Shown one piece after another: positions 1 to 8,438 of a stretch of DNA of 12,305 nt (position 1 is the first letter of the stretch; each line of letters begins with the position of its first letter). Made by a program: the position numbers and the translations under genes. This stretch comes from Obelidium mucronatum (taxonomy: Eukaryota > Chytridiomycota > Chytridiomycetes > Chytridiales > Chytriomycetaceae): contig JAIVFH010000624.1 of assembly GCA_025765595.1 (NCBI GenBank), positions 1-12,305 of the forward strand. The letters are read 5' to 3'. Under the pieces are notes generated by a model that was not told the origin of the DNA, did no database searches, and saw only the letters and a program-made list of their open reading frames with translations.

Positions 1-250
1 TTGTTTTCCATGTTCTTTTTTCACATATCCGACAGGGGGTGCTTCAAGAGACTCCCGGTTTGCCGCCTCCCCCCAGAGCCGGCAGCGAGAGTCCCCACTC
101 AACAAAACAAGTCTTTTGACTTCCTTTGTCAGTTATATGTCTTTGTTTTCCCTCTACAAGTGACAGGTTCAGCAATGCCGCTCTTCCCTATTACAACCAA
201 GCCCATTGTTTTAATCAAAACAAGCCCGCGGAACTATCCAAGAAAACTGC

Positions 251-258
251 TATAAATA
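251..258 (+). promoter_or_regulatory. TATA box of the GPI-type protein gene
   Basis: The sequence TATAAATA lies 50 nt upstream of the start codon at 309, in an A/T-rich leader. Spacing and sequence fit a eukaryotic TATA element with transcription starting close to the coding region. The more distal 1-250 stretch is pyrimidine-rich and holds no convincing gene. Confidence 0.55.
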
Positions 259-308
259 GGAAAAACGGAAGGAGGGAAAAAAAAAAATTAATCAAAAACA
301 ACAAGAAG

Positions 309-911
309 ATGAAGGTTGTTCTCGCCCTCGCCGCCATGGCCGCCTCCGTCCGCGCCCTCGCCGACGTCAAACCTGGTTCCTACAGCCTCTCTTCCGGTAC
401 CCCTAACGGCGCCAAGGAGGACAAGAACTTGAAAGCCCTCTTCCCAGACTGCTACAAGGACATCATCGTTGCTGTTGATGCAAACAAGCAGGTTTCCTAC
501 ACCTTCCCCAACGTTGCCGGAGAGTGTGGTAAATTGCCAACTGACGCCACAAGATGGGCTGTCGCATTCAGCTCTGTCGTCGGTTCCCTGGGTGCTATTG
601 ACGACAACTCTGCAAAGTTGAGCTTTGTGTTTGAGTCTGTTTCTGCCGATGTCGTGTACTCTAAGCCTGCGGAGCCTGTTCCTGAAAAGACCACCACCAC
701 TGTCGCCACTACTACCAAGGCCGCCGAGCAAACCTCCAAGGTTGATGAGCCAAAGCCTACCACTGAGTCAAAGCCGGACCCAAAGCCTGAAGACCCAGCT
801 GCCGCTACCACTAACGGTGCCACTCTCCCACCACCAACCAACCTCTTCAGCAGTGCTTCCTCTGTTGTTGTTGGCGCTGCTGTTGCCCTCGCTGCCGTTT
901 TCGCTCTTTAA
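309..911 (+). CDS. Secreted, probably GPI-anchored Pro/Thr-rich protein of unknown function
   Basis: A single-exon gene for a 200-aa protein. The start at 309 is chosen because it begins a textbook signal peptide: a Lys, then a hydrophobic Val/Leu/Ala core, ending in Ala-Leu-Ala near residue 18. Translation further upstream would place 61 non-coding-like residues before it. The mature part has an N-terminal globular region (about residues 19-118) with two cysteines, in the contexts PDCYK and GECGK, likely forming one disulfide. A Thr/Pro/Lys/Glu-rich stalk (about 120-175) follows, typical of O-glycosylated wall or surface proteins. The C-terminus is a Ser/Ala-rich small-residue stretch and a hydrophobic tail ending in AVFAL, the pattern of a GPI-attachment signal. 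Codon use is strongly C-biased, suggesting high expression. I do not recognise the globular part; the surface location is inferred from the terminal signals. Confidence 0.8.
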   Translation: MKVVLALAAMAASVRALADVKPGSYSLSSGTPNGAKEDKNLKALFPDCYKDIIVAVDANKQVSYTFPNVAGECGKLPTDATRWAVAFSSVVGSLGAIDDNSAKLSFVFESVSADVVYSKPAEPVPEKTTTTVATTTKAAEQTSKVDEPKPTTESKPDPKPEDPAAATTNGATLPPPTNLFSSASSVVVGAAVALAAVFAL

Positions 912-1396
912 AATGAGGGAAAAAACCACAGTTATAGACACACACTCACACACACACCACTCTCTCTCTATCCACCACACAATCAAAAAATCTTTTCTTC
1001 ATACTATGTAGAGCGCAAAAAAAAAACTTCTTTGCCACTTCCCCTTCCCCTTTCTTCCCTGTTTAGATGCTTTTTTGTTTTGTTAATAAATAAAAGGGAC
1101 GAGTTTTTGATTAAAATTGAGCGGTATTGTTTGTTTTTTTGGAGGCTGGTTGTGATTAAAAAATCACGTGATTTTTGTTGGCGCGAAGGAGTTATGGAAG
1201 ATCTTTACTGCATTCAAGACCGCAGTACCGCTCATTGCTTTGTCTTTTGTTCTGTCGAGATGCGCAGCTCTTTATCGAGCGACTTGATCTGTGGCAACAA
1301 AAAAAAAGAAAAAAAATAGAAAAAGCTTGGCATCCAAACTTCTTCAACTATGACTTTTTCATTTTCATTTTTATTATTTATATATATCTCCGTCCC
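912..1396. other. Convergent 3' region between two genes
   Basis: This A/T-rich stretch separates the stop codon at 909-911 from the stop of the minus-strand gene at 1397-1399. AATAAATAAA at 1085-1094 is a candidate poly(A) signal for the plus-strand gene, about 175 nt past its stop. TTTATT at 1370-1375 reads AATAAA on the minus strand, about 20 nt past that gene's stop. Open frames here are made of homopolymer runs and look non-coding. The only other notable element is the palindrome at 1159-1176. Confidence 0.5.
1159..1176. repeat. 18-bp perfect palindrome centred on CACGTG
   Basis: The sequence AAAAATCACGTGATTTTT is its own reverse complement. Its core CACGTG is the E-box bound by bHLH factors such as yeast Pho4 and Cbf1, and TCACGTGA is the extended form of that site. 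It lies between two convergent 3' ends, not in an obvious promoter, so a regulatory role is only a suggestion. Confidence 0.5.
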
Positions 1397-2567
1397 CTAC
1401 GCAGACATGGAAGAAGTGGCAAGGTCATTGTTGTTAAAGAGTTCATGATCCTTTTGTTCTTGCAATTGTTCTTGCTGTTGCCGGATACGCTGTTGTTCCA
1501 CTTCCCGATCAGCAGCAAGCACGCCTTGATCAATATGATTCTTTGCACCCTTCTCCAAAGACTCTGCAGCATTCCCAATATGATCCACCAGATTCCTCAC
1601 ATTCTTGGCATCGTCTTCGAGTCCGTGAACCGCCTTGACAAGCCCTTTCACCGCGGCGTTATTCTGGATTTGGCCCAACGTGTTGTCTGCAAAAGATTGG
1701 AGGACAGCAACGCCTTTATCCTTGAGTTTCTTAAAGTCGAGCTTGAGTTCTCCGAAACCAAATGCTTTTGCAAAGAAGGAGATGATGTCGCCGACGGCTT
1801 TTAAGGCCTTGTCTCCGTGGGATTGAAGCATTTTGACGGTTTTTTCAACGAGCTGTGTGTGTGTTTTTTTTTTTTTTTGGTTGTTTTAGAGTTGGTTTTT
1901 TTTGTTATGCACCGCCGAATGACTTGGGTGTCATTAAATACAGGCGCCTGTGGATGTCTGCGGCAATCAAGAAAGCAAAGAGCATACACCACCTTCGGTG
2001 GTACGGCATAAACCATAAAGACCTGGCCTCAAGAAAACAAAGAGAGTATACCGCCTTCGGCGACGCCTTCGGCGATTGAAAACATCTAAAGAAAAAAGTA
2101 CCTCAGCAGATAGTTTTCCTGCGGCAGCGGCGGCAGCGGCAGCAAGTGGGGCAGTCACACCGACGGCAGTAACAGCTTTAGAGAAGAAACAAACAAAAGA
2201 AAAGTTAATCAAATGTGAAAAGCAAGAAAGTAACTTTGAGGAGTGGACTTTGGATTGGATCCAAGTCTGAAGATGAGTGACTGAATCGACGGACTACCGT
2301 AGTTGACGCACCAGCAAAAACACCGGTAGTGACAGCAGCGCCGACCGTCAGCTTTGCCTTGTCGCTAAACTCCTTCATGGACTTGTCCATTGCCTTCTGC
2401 TGTTCCTGCAGGGGATTCAGCGGCTTCTTGTCCTTCTGCCTGTTTGGGTCTCTGACGCTGTCCTCGGCGACCTGGCGGGAGGCAGCGGGCAGCAGGTGTG
2501 CGGGCAGCGGCTGTGGGCCGACATCGCTGTTGCTGCCGTGGCCTTGGCTGCCGTTGAACAAGTCCAT
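1397..2567 (-). CDS. Three-exon gene, Ala-rich protein with hydrophobic segment and Gln-rich coiled coil, unknown function
   Basis: Best model on the minus strand: exon 1 2567-2312, exon 2 2175-2102, exon 3 1852-1397, giving about 261 aa. Exon 1 starts MDLFNGSQGHG and has a Gln/Pro-rich, probably disordered region, then a Lys-rich helix leading into a small-residue hydrophobic stretch. Exon 2 continues that stretch with eight consecutive alanines. Exon 3 begins LVEKTVKM and is largely helical, ending in a Gln/Glu-rich probable coiled coil. The exon 2/3 junction (GT at 2101, AG at 1853) is phase-consistent and removes the hairpin repeats at 1988-2074. The exon 1 donor is uncertain: GTGCGT at 2311 fits phase and consensus best, but GTCCAC or GTCACT further on would also keep the frame. 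The hydrophobic stretch suggests membrane association. I recognise no family. An alternative is a short 144-aa protein starting at 1831. Confidence 0.55.
1988..2074 (-). repeat. Intronic palindromic hairpin repeats, three units
   Basis: Three short palindromes lie in the second intron of the minus-strand gene: ACCACC-TTC-GGTGGT at 1988-2002, then two tandem 11-bp units CGCC-TTC-GGCG at 2052-2062 and 2064-2074. Read on the transcribed (minus) strand their loops are GAA, matching the units in the array at 3827-4147. The first unit carries matching changes in both arms, so the stem is kept. Confidence 0.7.
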
Positions 2568-2619
2568 TATTTTTTTGATCAAATTGAGCAGAAACCAATT
2601 TAATCTCAGACAAACCCAA
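2568..2619. promoter_or_regulatory. Compact divergent promoter
   Basis: Only 52 bp separate the start codon of the minus-strand gene (2567) from that of the plus-strand gene (2620). The gap is A/T-rich, with a T-run, TTGATCAAA and CCAATTTAAT, while both flanking first exons are strongly GC-rich. Promoter elements for the two genes must overlap or extend into the coding regions, so co-regulation is likely but is inferred only from the spacing. Confidence 0.5.
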
Positions 2620-5600
2620 ATGAGCGACACGTTCTCCGCGTCCGAGCAGCGCAACATCTACGACGCCGACACCGGGTCGACGTGGTCGCTCGCCGTCAGC
2701 ATCCTGCCGACGACTGCGGCGGCGGCGGGCGGCGGGTTCGCGTTCTCGCTGTCGCTGTACAACTTCTCAGATCCGCTCAACGAGTATCTGCGCACGGAGG
2801 CGTTCCCGGCGGCGCGGCTCGGGCCGTACCGCGCGCAGCTGCAGGCGATCCTGGCGCCGAACCGCCACATCCTCGTCGCGCCCGAGGCCGGCGGCGGCGC
2901 CGTGGTCGTCGACGTGCGCGGCGTCAACAAGTACCGGCTCGACGTGCAGGTCGGCTCGAAGGAGGCGCAGAACATCGTGCGCAGCCACAAGATCCTGGCC
3001 CACGAGCTGACTGCGCTGCACAAGGCCCTCGCCACGCCCAAGAACGCCGCCGCTCTCAACCACAGCGGGGCCAGCGGCGCTGCCCAGAACCCAATGACGA
3101 AGATCATGCAGGAGCTCGAGGCGTCGCGCCCGTCGAACGCAAAGATCGAGAAGGACGGCGGCTACCGCAAGGTGCGCAAGGAGAAGAAGGCCGCCGTGGC
3201 CGACATCAGCGAGAAGACAAAGGCCGCCCTGTCGACGCCGCAGGCGAAGCAGGCGCTGGCCGACGCCGCGAATGCCGCCGCAGAGTCCGGCGAGTCCGCA
3301 ACAATCGTCGTCAACGGCATCGCGCTGACTGTGTCCAAGGACGAGAACGGCCAAATCATCTTTACCCCCACAAACGGAAGCGGTCCCGCAATGACCATTG
3401 ACCCCACCACCGGCGAACTAGTCGCCGTGAAAGGGGAATCCATTTTTGAAGAGGTCGAAGCCATCAACTTGATTTGCGACAACAACATCTTTATTGGTCT
3501 CGACAATGCCGGCCTCAGACCCTTGCTTGCCCACATTCTTGCCGATGATCGTTTCACTTCCACTTCCTACATTCCTCAAATCGTTTTGACTCAAAATGCT
3601 TTGAAGGTTGTCAATTGTACTTTTGAGACAAAACCTCAAGGTGGTAACTTGGAATCTTCTTGGCAAACTACTTATAGTCATCTCGAATCTCTTTTGAATC
3701 TCGGTGGTCAAATGCAAATTGTTTTTGTCGTTAATACAAATGGGTCAAAGATTTCTGAGTTGGATTCTCGTTTATTGGCTTTTATTTTGGGCAGGTTGGT
3801 TGGTTTTTTTTTTTTGGTGATTTCGCCGTAGGCGGATCTCATACCGCCGTACATGCCGCCGAAGGCGGTGAATTATACCGCCGTAGGCGGTGAATAATAC
3901 CGCCGAAGGCGGTGAGTCATACCGCCGTAGGCGGTGAATAATACCGCCGTAGGCGGTTCTCATACCACCGAAGGCGGTGAATCATACCGCCGTAGGCGGT
4001 GAATTCTTTTTGTGTCATACCGCCGGAGGCGGTGAATTCTTTTTTTGGTCTTTTATGTACCGCCGCCAGTTTCATACATCAAGTCGTACCGCCGAAGGCG
4101 GTGAATTCTTTTCATTTGGTCTTATACAACATACCGCCGAAGGCGGTGAATTCGTCTTTTTCTACCCGTCTCATGTCTCATAAATACATCTCAATCTCAT
4201 ACTCACATCTTATACCATGCTCTCTGCATGATATACCAGACTACGAAAACTAAACTACGGAATCATCTTCAACAACATCTCCGAGATGGACTACACCCGC
4301 TGGTCCAACTCCGATGAAACCTGGGACTTTCTAGGAAATGAAATCCTGGCTTCCATGGAACCCCTCCGTCTTGCCGCTTGTGTGGCCAACCACTTTCAAC
4401 CCTCCTACCTCTTTATCCCTTACGGAACCAACCTCAACAACAGCTCCTCTCGAATCGAAGGACTCTCTGAATTCCTTCAATCCTTCCAAATCTATTTGGA
4501 CCCCGAAGACACTTCCTCCACTCAATCCCTCTCTCTCCAAGCCGAATTTTTCAACCCCGAATTCGCCAACGGCTTCGACGAACAACTTACCGAGTGCTGG
4601 GCACTCCATTTGGCGAGGCATATTGCTGTCGGTGATGATGAGTCGCCATTGAGTTTGGAAGGAAAGTTGGGAAAAAGATCGATTCTTGATTGGACTTCTT
4701 TCCGCGACTTTGTCAGTGTTCAGTTTTTGAACGAAACAAAGTCTTACACCAAGGTGCTTACTGCTGAAGGTGCAAGAAAGGTGCGGAACGAGCGTTTGAG
4801 TAACCATGCGTTTTATGTTGGAAAAGCACAGTTGAGTTTTCCTTTTTTTTTTAAAAAAAAAAAATTCATTCTTTTTGATTTGGTTTGGTTCTTTATCTTA
4901 ACACCCTTTTTTTTTTTTTGATAGAAAGCACTTGTACGACTCGAAAGCAAAACGTACACAATCGAAAATCACGGATGACAAAGCAAAGACTTCCGTTATA
5001 TCAATTGGTTGTGACGTTCGTACTGCGCTCGTCAGCATCAACCCTTACAAGCTTACAATCTTTCCGGATGTGATTTCTCGGTTGGAAGCGATTCTCGAAG
5101 AAAGCAATACTGTTGCATCTGGTTTATTAGTCAAGTTCTTTGAAGAAGTCGGGACAGTCGTTCCAACGCAGATTATTGTTGGTGGAAACTTTGAAAGAAA
5201 CGTGGAGATTGAGTCAAAGGACGTGAGTGCTTCTGTGTTTTTTTTTTTTTTGCTTCATATTATACTAAAAATGTAACAAACAAAATATTTAGTCCATTTT
5301 GACGGAGTTAGAGAAGCAGCTCTCTCAGAAAATGATTAAAGTACTGTTGTTTAGTTCCAAAGCTGCGTCTGAAAGTGCAGACAAAATGTGGGAAGACAGA
5401 AGCGTCATGACCAAATCTGATAACCTAACAATCAGAGTATGTACACTGTTTGCTCTGCTTGGTTTTTTAATGGTTTCCTGATTTGTAATCCAATCAGGGA
5501 GGACAAATCTGGCATCAATCTTACCCACTCTGGAAAACTACCATCAATGCCGCCGATCCAAAAACATGGGATCTGGTCGAAATCCGTGAAGTCACGCCAG

Positions 5601-5662
5601 TATTGGATTTGTTGCCAAAGCATTTGGCGGAAAGAATCAACCAAGTACGCTCTGCCATGTAG
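2620..5662 (+). CDS. MACPF/perforin-like domain protein with long uncharacterised N-terminal region
   Basis: Five-exon model: 2620-3794, 4240-4830, 4925-5222, 5293-5436, 5498-5662, totalling 2373 nt and about 790 aa, with every junction phase-consistent and GT...AG. The C-terminal part resembles membrane-attack-complex/perforin domains. The exon 3 segment FFEEVGTVVPTQIIVGG (Gly-Thr at about residues 665-666) matches the family signature (aromatic, then GTH, then GG about nine residues on), with Val in place of His. Exon 5 opens with GGQIW, has a second Trp, then a helical LxxLLP-type ending, as in the domain's last part. Members insert as rings in membranes in defence, attack or development. 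No N-terminal signal peptide is evident. Residues 1-265 are Ala/Lys-rich, very GC-rich and unrecognised; from about residue 266 codon use becomes A/T-ending. The exon 1/exon 2 join spans the repeat array and is the least certain point: a separate gene starting at 4286 is the alternative. Confidence 0.6.
3827..4147 (+). repeat. Array of about 11 palindromic hairpin units inside intron 1
   Basis: The consensus unit is ACCGCC-GNA-GGCGGT, 15 bp with a 6-bp stem and 3-nt loop. Full units start at 3855 (first base G), 3877, 3899, 3921, 3943, 3964, 3986, 4019, 4088 and 4133, with a degenerate one at 3827-3837 and half-sites near 3843 and 4060. The first seven full units are spaced 22, 22, 22, 22, 21 and 22 bp by a short linker related to GAATNAT; later gaps are 33, 69 and 45 bp. 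Loops are GTA, GAA or once GGA, always G-N-A. The unit at 3964 has one arm changed (ACCACC), breaking a pair. The array lies wholly in the predicted intron 3795-4239. Confidence 0.85.
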
Positions 5663-6056
5663 ATTTTTTTTATATTCCGGTGGTTTTTGTTCTATCGCTT
5701 TCCATTTTTTTCATTTTTATGTTTTTTGAAGTTTTGATAAAGGATAACCGAATGATTTTATCTTGTGGCTGTGTTTTTTGTCCTTATCTACGCTGCACGC
5801 CGCAAAGTTCGTTGCAAAGTTCAAATAGTTACAGAGTAAAGACTTTGTTCATGAAGCAAGACATTGGCTTTCCTTTTACCTTTTGATTTCAAATGGATAT
5901 GCCTGCGCACCCTTTATCCAAGATCTTTTTTAGTCCTCCAATATCCCGCGTGGCTGTGGCCCACAAGCCTTAGATTTCCCAATTAAAGAAAATCAGAAAA
6001 AAAATTTTTGAGAATCTTTTTTGTTTTTGTATCCTTTCATTCCGCAATCTCTCAAC
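5663..6056. other. Intergenic region: 3' end of the MACPF-like gene and promoter of the PAL-PKS gene
   Basis: This T-rich stretch has no convincing coding frame. CCAAT at 5938-5942, about 115 nt upstream of the next start codon, could be a promoter CCAAT box. A direct repeat GCAAAGTTC occurs twice near 5800-5825. I see no clear TATA box, terminator-like structure or RNA gene. Confidence 0.4.
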
Positions 6057-8438
6057 ATGAAGGGCTTTTTTGCAACCCTTGCGGCTGCAACAAGGAGCAA
6101 ATCGTCCGACGGACGCAAGACCTCCCCGCTGTCGCCACCAACCTGTCCAAATACCAAACCAGCCACAATTGCCATCCTACCAAAATCTAGTGATGAATTG
6201 CCTGGCATGCTCTCATGGAATGATAAGGACGTCACTGCAAGCAGTGGGAGTACCACACAGCTGGAACTATTCAAACGTCTTCACAAACAGATGAAACAAG
6301 CCGAAAGCCTAGGAGTCTTTATAGACTCCAAAGCCCACATCAGTTTATCAGCTTTCCTTGCCGTTATGCACGGATCCGCGCATCTATCTATTGCAGACCG
6401 TAAAGCCCTGGAGACAGCGCTTCAACAAGCCTCGATAGATATTGTTGCTGACAAACAACAAAGCACCCATACCGGTGACAACACTGCCATTTACGGCGTC
6501 AATACCGGACTCGGTGGGACCGCAGATACAAGATCAAGAGATGCTCAAGCCGCTCAAGCTAGTCTCATCACGCATTTGAATGCCGGCATGTCCAACCATC
6601 TTCATGATGCACGCGTTACAAGGGGTGCCATGGTATTGCGGGTTCTTGCAATGACGCGTGGCGGATCTGCTGTTCGTTTGGAGGTCATTGAAGCTCTCGT
6701 CAAGTTGATTGAGGCTCGGGTTGTTCCGTGTGTTCCACTTCGTGGGTCTATTGGTGTTAGTGGGGACTTGATTCCGTCGTCTTATGTGGCGGGGTTGATT
6801 AGTGGGCGGTTTAATAAGGATGCGAAAGCTGCTACTGGTGAGTTGTTTTCTGTTTAGGTTGTTTTCTGTTTAGCACTGTTTTGCCTTTTTATTTTAATTT
6901 CTCAATTTTTCTTCACCTGTCAAGATTTTAAGGGACACTTCCTGACAGGCCAACAAGCCCTTTTGTTGGCTGGAGTGCCGAAGCCAATCACTTTTACTGC
7001 CAAAGAAGCATTGGCTCTTGTAAATGGCACGTCTTTCTCATGTGCCATGGCTGCGTCATGTGTGTTGGACGCCCATGTAAGCTCTATTTTGTCATCTATG
7101 AAAACAAAGACCCTCTCTAAAAAAACAACAACTATCCCAGTCACTGACATTGCTTGTTCAAATACTGACGGCTTTTAGCACTGAAGTCCTTGCGGGAGAT
7201 GTTGATGCCTTTGGCCCCGCCGTCGCTCGCTTATGTCCCCATCAAGGTCAAGTAGAGCTCTGCACCAACATCACCCACCTCCTTCGTGATTCCAAACTAG
7301 CGGCAAAAGATAAATCCGCGCGGGTACCACTTTTATGGCGCCACACAATGTCCCGGGATCGCTACAGTATCCAAACAGTTCCACAATGGCTATGCCCCTT
7401 AGTAGAATGCCTAGGCCAAATTACGAAAACGCTTGAAATCGAAATCAACTCTGTCACAGACAATCCCCTCGTAGATATCGAAACAAAGTCTATACTCCAT
7501 GGCGACAACTTCCAAGCACTCTCGGTGGCAGACGCGATGGACAGACTAAGACTCCAATTGCACAACGCGGGCCGTTTGATTTTCGCCCAACATTCCGAGC
7601 TAATGAATCCAACCACGAATCAAGGGCTCCCAGCAAACTTGGCTTGGGGACCCGCCGGAACCGATTTTGGATTCAAAGGACTAGACGTTTCTATGGCTTC
7701 GTATTTGTCTGAACTGGGAGACTTGGCACTGCCAATGTCTGTTCACGTGCAGTCGGCTGAACTGCACAACCAATCTGTCAGCTCGCTTATTTCAGCGCGT
7801 AAAACTGCACACGCGATTGAGATCCTGCAGATGATGTGCGCTTGTTTGATGGCTGCTCTTTGTCAGGCGGCCGATTTGCGCGCCTTGGAATCCGCCATTT
7901 GTAAACGGGTCTATACCACCATCTCAAAACAAGTCCGGGATTTGGGAATCCGTAACTCAAATCGCCTAATTCCACTTTTAGAAGACGCGATTGCTGTGAA
8001 ACTTACTGAACATCGGGAGTTGGCATTGTCTGATCGCATCAAGCTTGCGGTGGAAAGCGCTTCGGGGAAGCTTGTCGCGAGCCCGGAATGCGCCCACTTG
8101 ACGGTCTTGCAATTGAAAGGGTTTTCTGACAGCCTATTTCAACGGATTCAGAAAGATATTGATGCTTCGCTCCAAGAGGTTGGCAATGGCCTTGGATACT
8201 CTGTGCTGTCGTCATCTTCGAGAAATTTATATTCTCACATCCGTAATCGTGTCAAAATGTGAGTTTTTTTCGTTTCAGTTTTTTTGTTGAAACAAAACGC
8301 GCTTATATGGGAACTTTCAGCCCAATGTACAAGGACTCGACATCATTTAACATGGGGAAAATGTTGGATCAAATTCTCTTGTTTGTTCAAACTCGGCAAG
8401 ATCTTGACAAAACTATTTTGGAATCTTTTGATGGAACA
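6057..8438 (+). other. Ammonia-lyase (PAL/TAL, MIO-type) domain of the fusion
   Basis: The domain spans four exons and has the family's landmarks: the catalytic loop YGVNTGLG (Tyr146), the MIO site GSIGVSGDLIP (Val234-Ser235-Gly236), the NGTSF active-site segment, SVTDNPL, RYSIQTVPQW, and the SAELHNQSVSSL helix with the following KTA. Length and N-terminal extension match eukaryotic PALs of about 700 residues. Family enzymes are homotetramers that remove the amino group of Phe or Tyr with the MIO electrophile. His173-Leu174 in LITHLNAG sits where plant PALs have Phe-Leu and the Rhodobacter tyrosine enzyme has His-Leu, so a Tyr preference is inferred. After the intron at 8259-8320, the segment from Met-Tyr-Lys to about 8438 resembles the normal PAL C-terminal helix, so the domain needs that exon to be complete. 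Confidence 0.85.

Noticed and set aside
1..255. Open frame at the left edge as the end of an upstream gene
   Set aside because: Composition is low-complexity and pyrimidine-driven with no protein-like features, and it overlaps the promoter and TATA box of the gene at 309.
2682..3401. Long Arg/Ala-rich open frames on both strands overlapping exon 1 of the MACPF-like gene
   Set aside because: These are shadow frames caused by very high GC content; their composition (runs of Arg, Gly, Ala) is not protein-like.
3827..4147. CRISPR array
   Set aside because: The repeats are 15-bp palindromes, the 'spacers' are about 7 nt and nearly identical, no cas genes are present, and the setting is a eukaryotic intron.
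3772..4183. Open frames across the repeat array, both strands, with repeating Tyr-Gly-Gly or Glu-Gly-Gly-Glu-Phe patterns
   Set aside because: The periodic peptides come directly from the 22-bp palindromes; the region fits an intron by phase on both sides.
5680..5886. Small open frame between the MACPF-like and PAL-PKS genes
   Set aside because: It is Phe/Ile-rich from T-runs, lacks coding character and overlaps the expected 3' end and promoter.
7141..7178. Acceptor TTTTAG at 7178 for the third lyase exon
   Set aside because: It gives CAC TGA in phase with the previous exon; the acceptor CCCAG ending at 7140 keeps the frame and restores lyase sequence.
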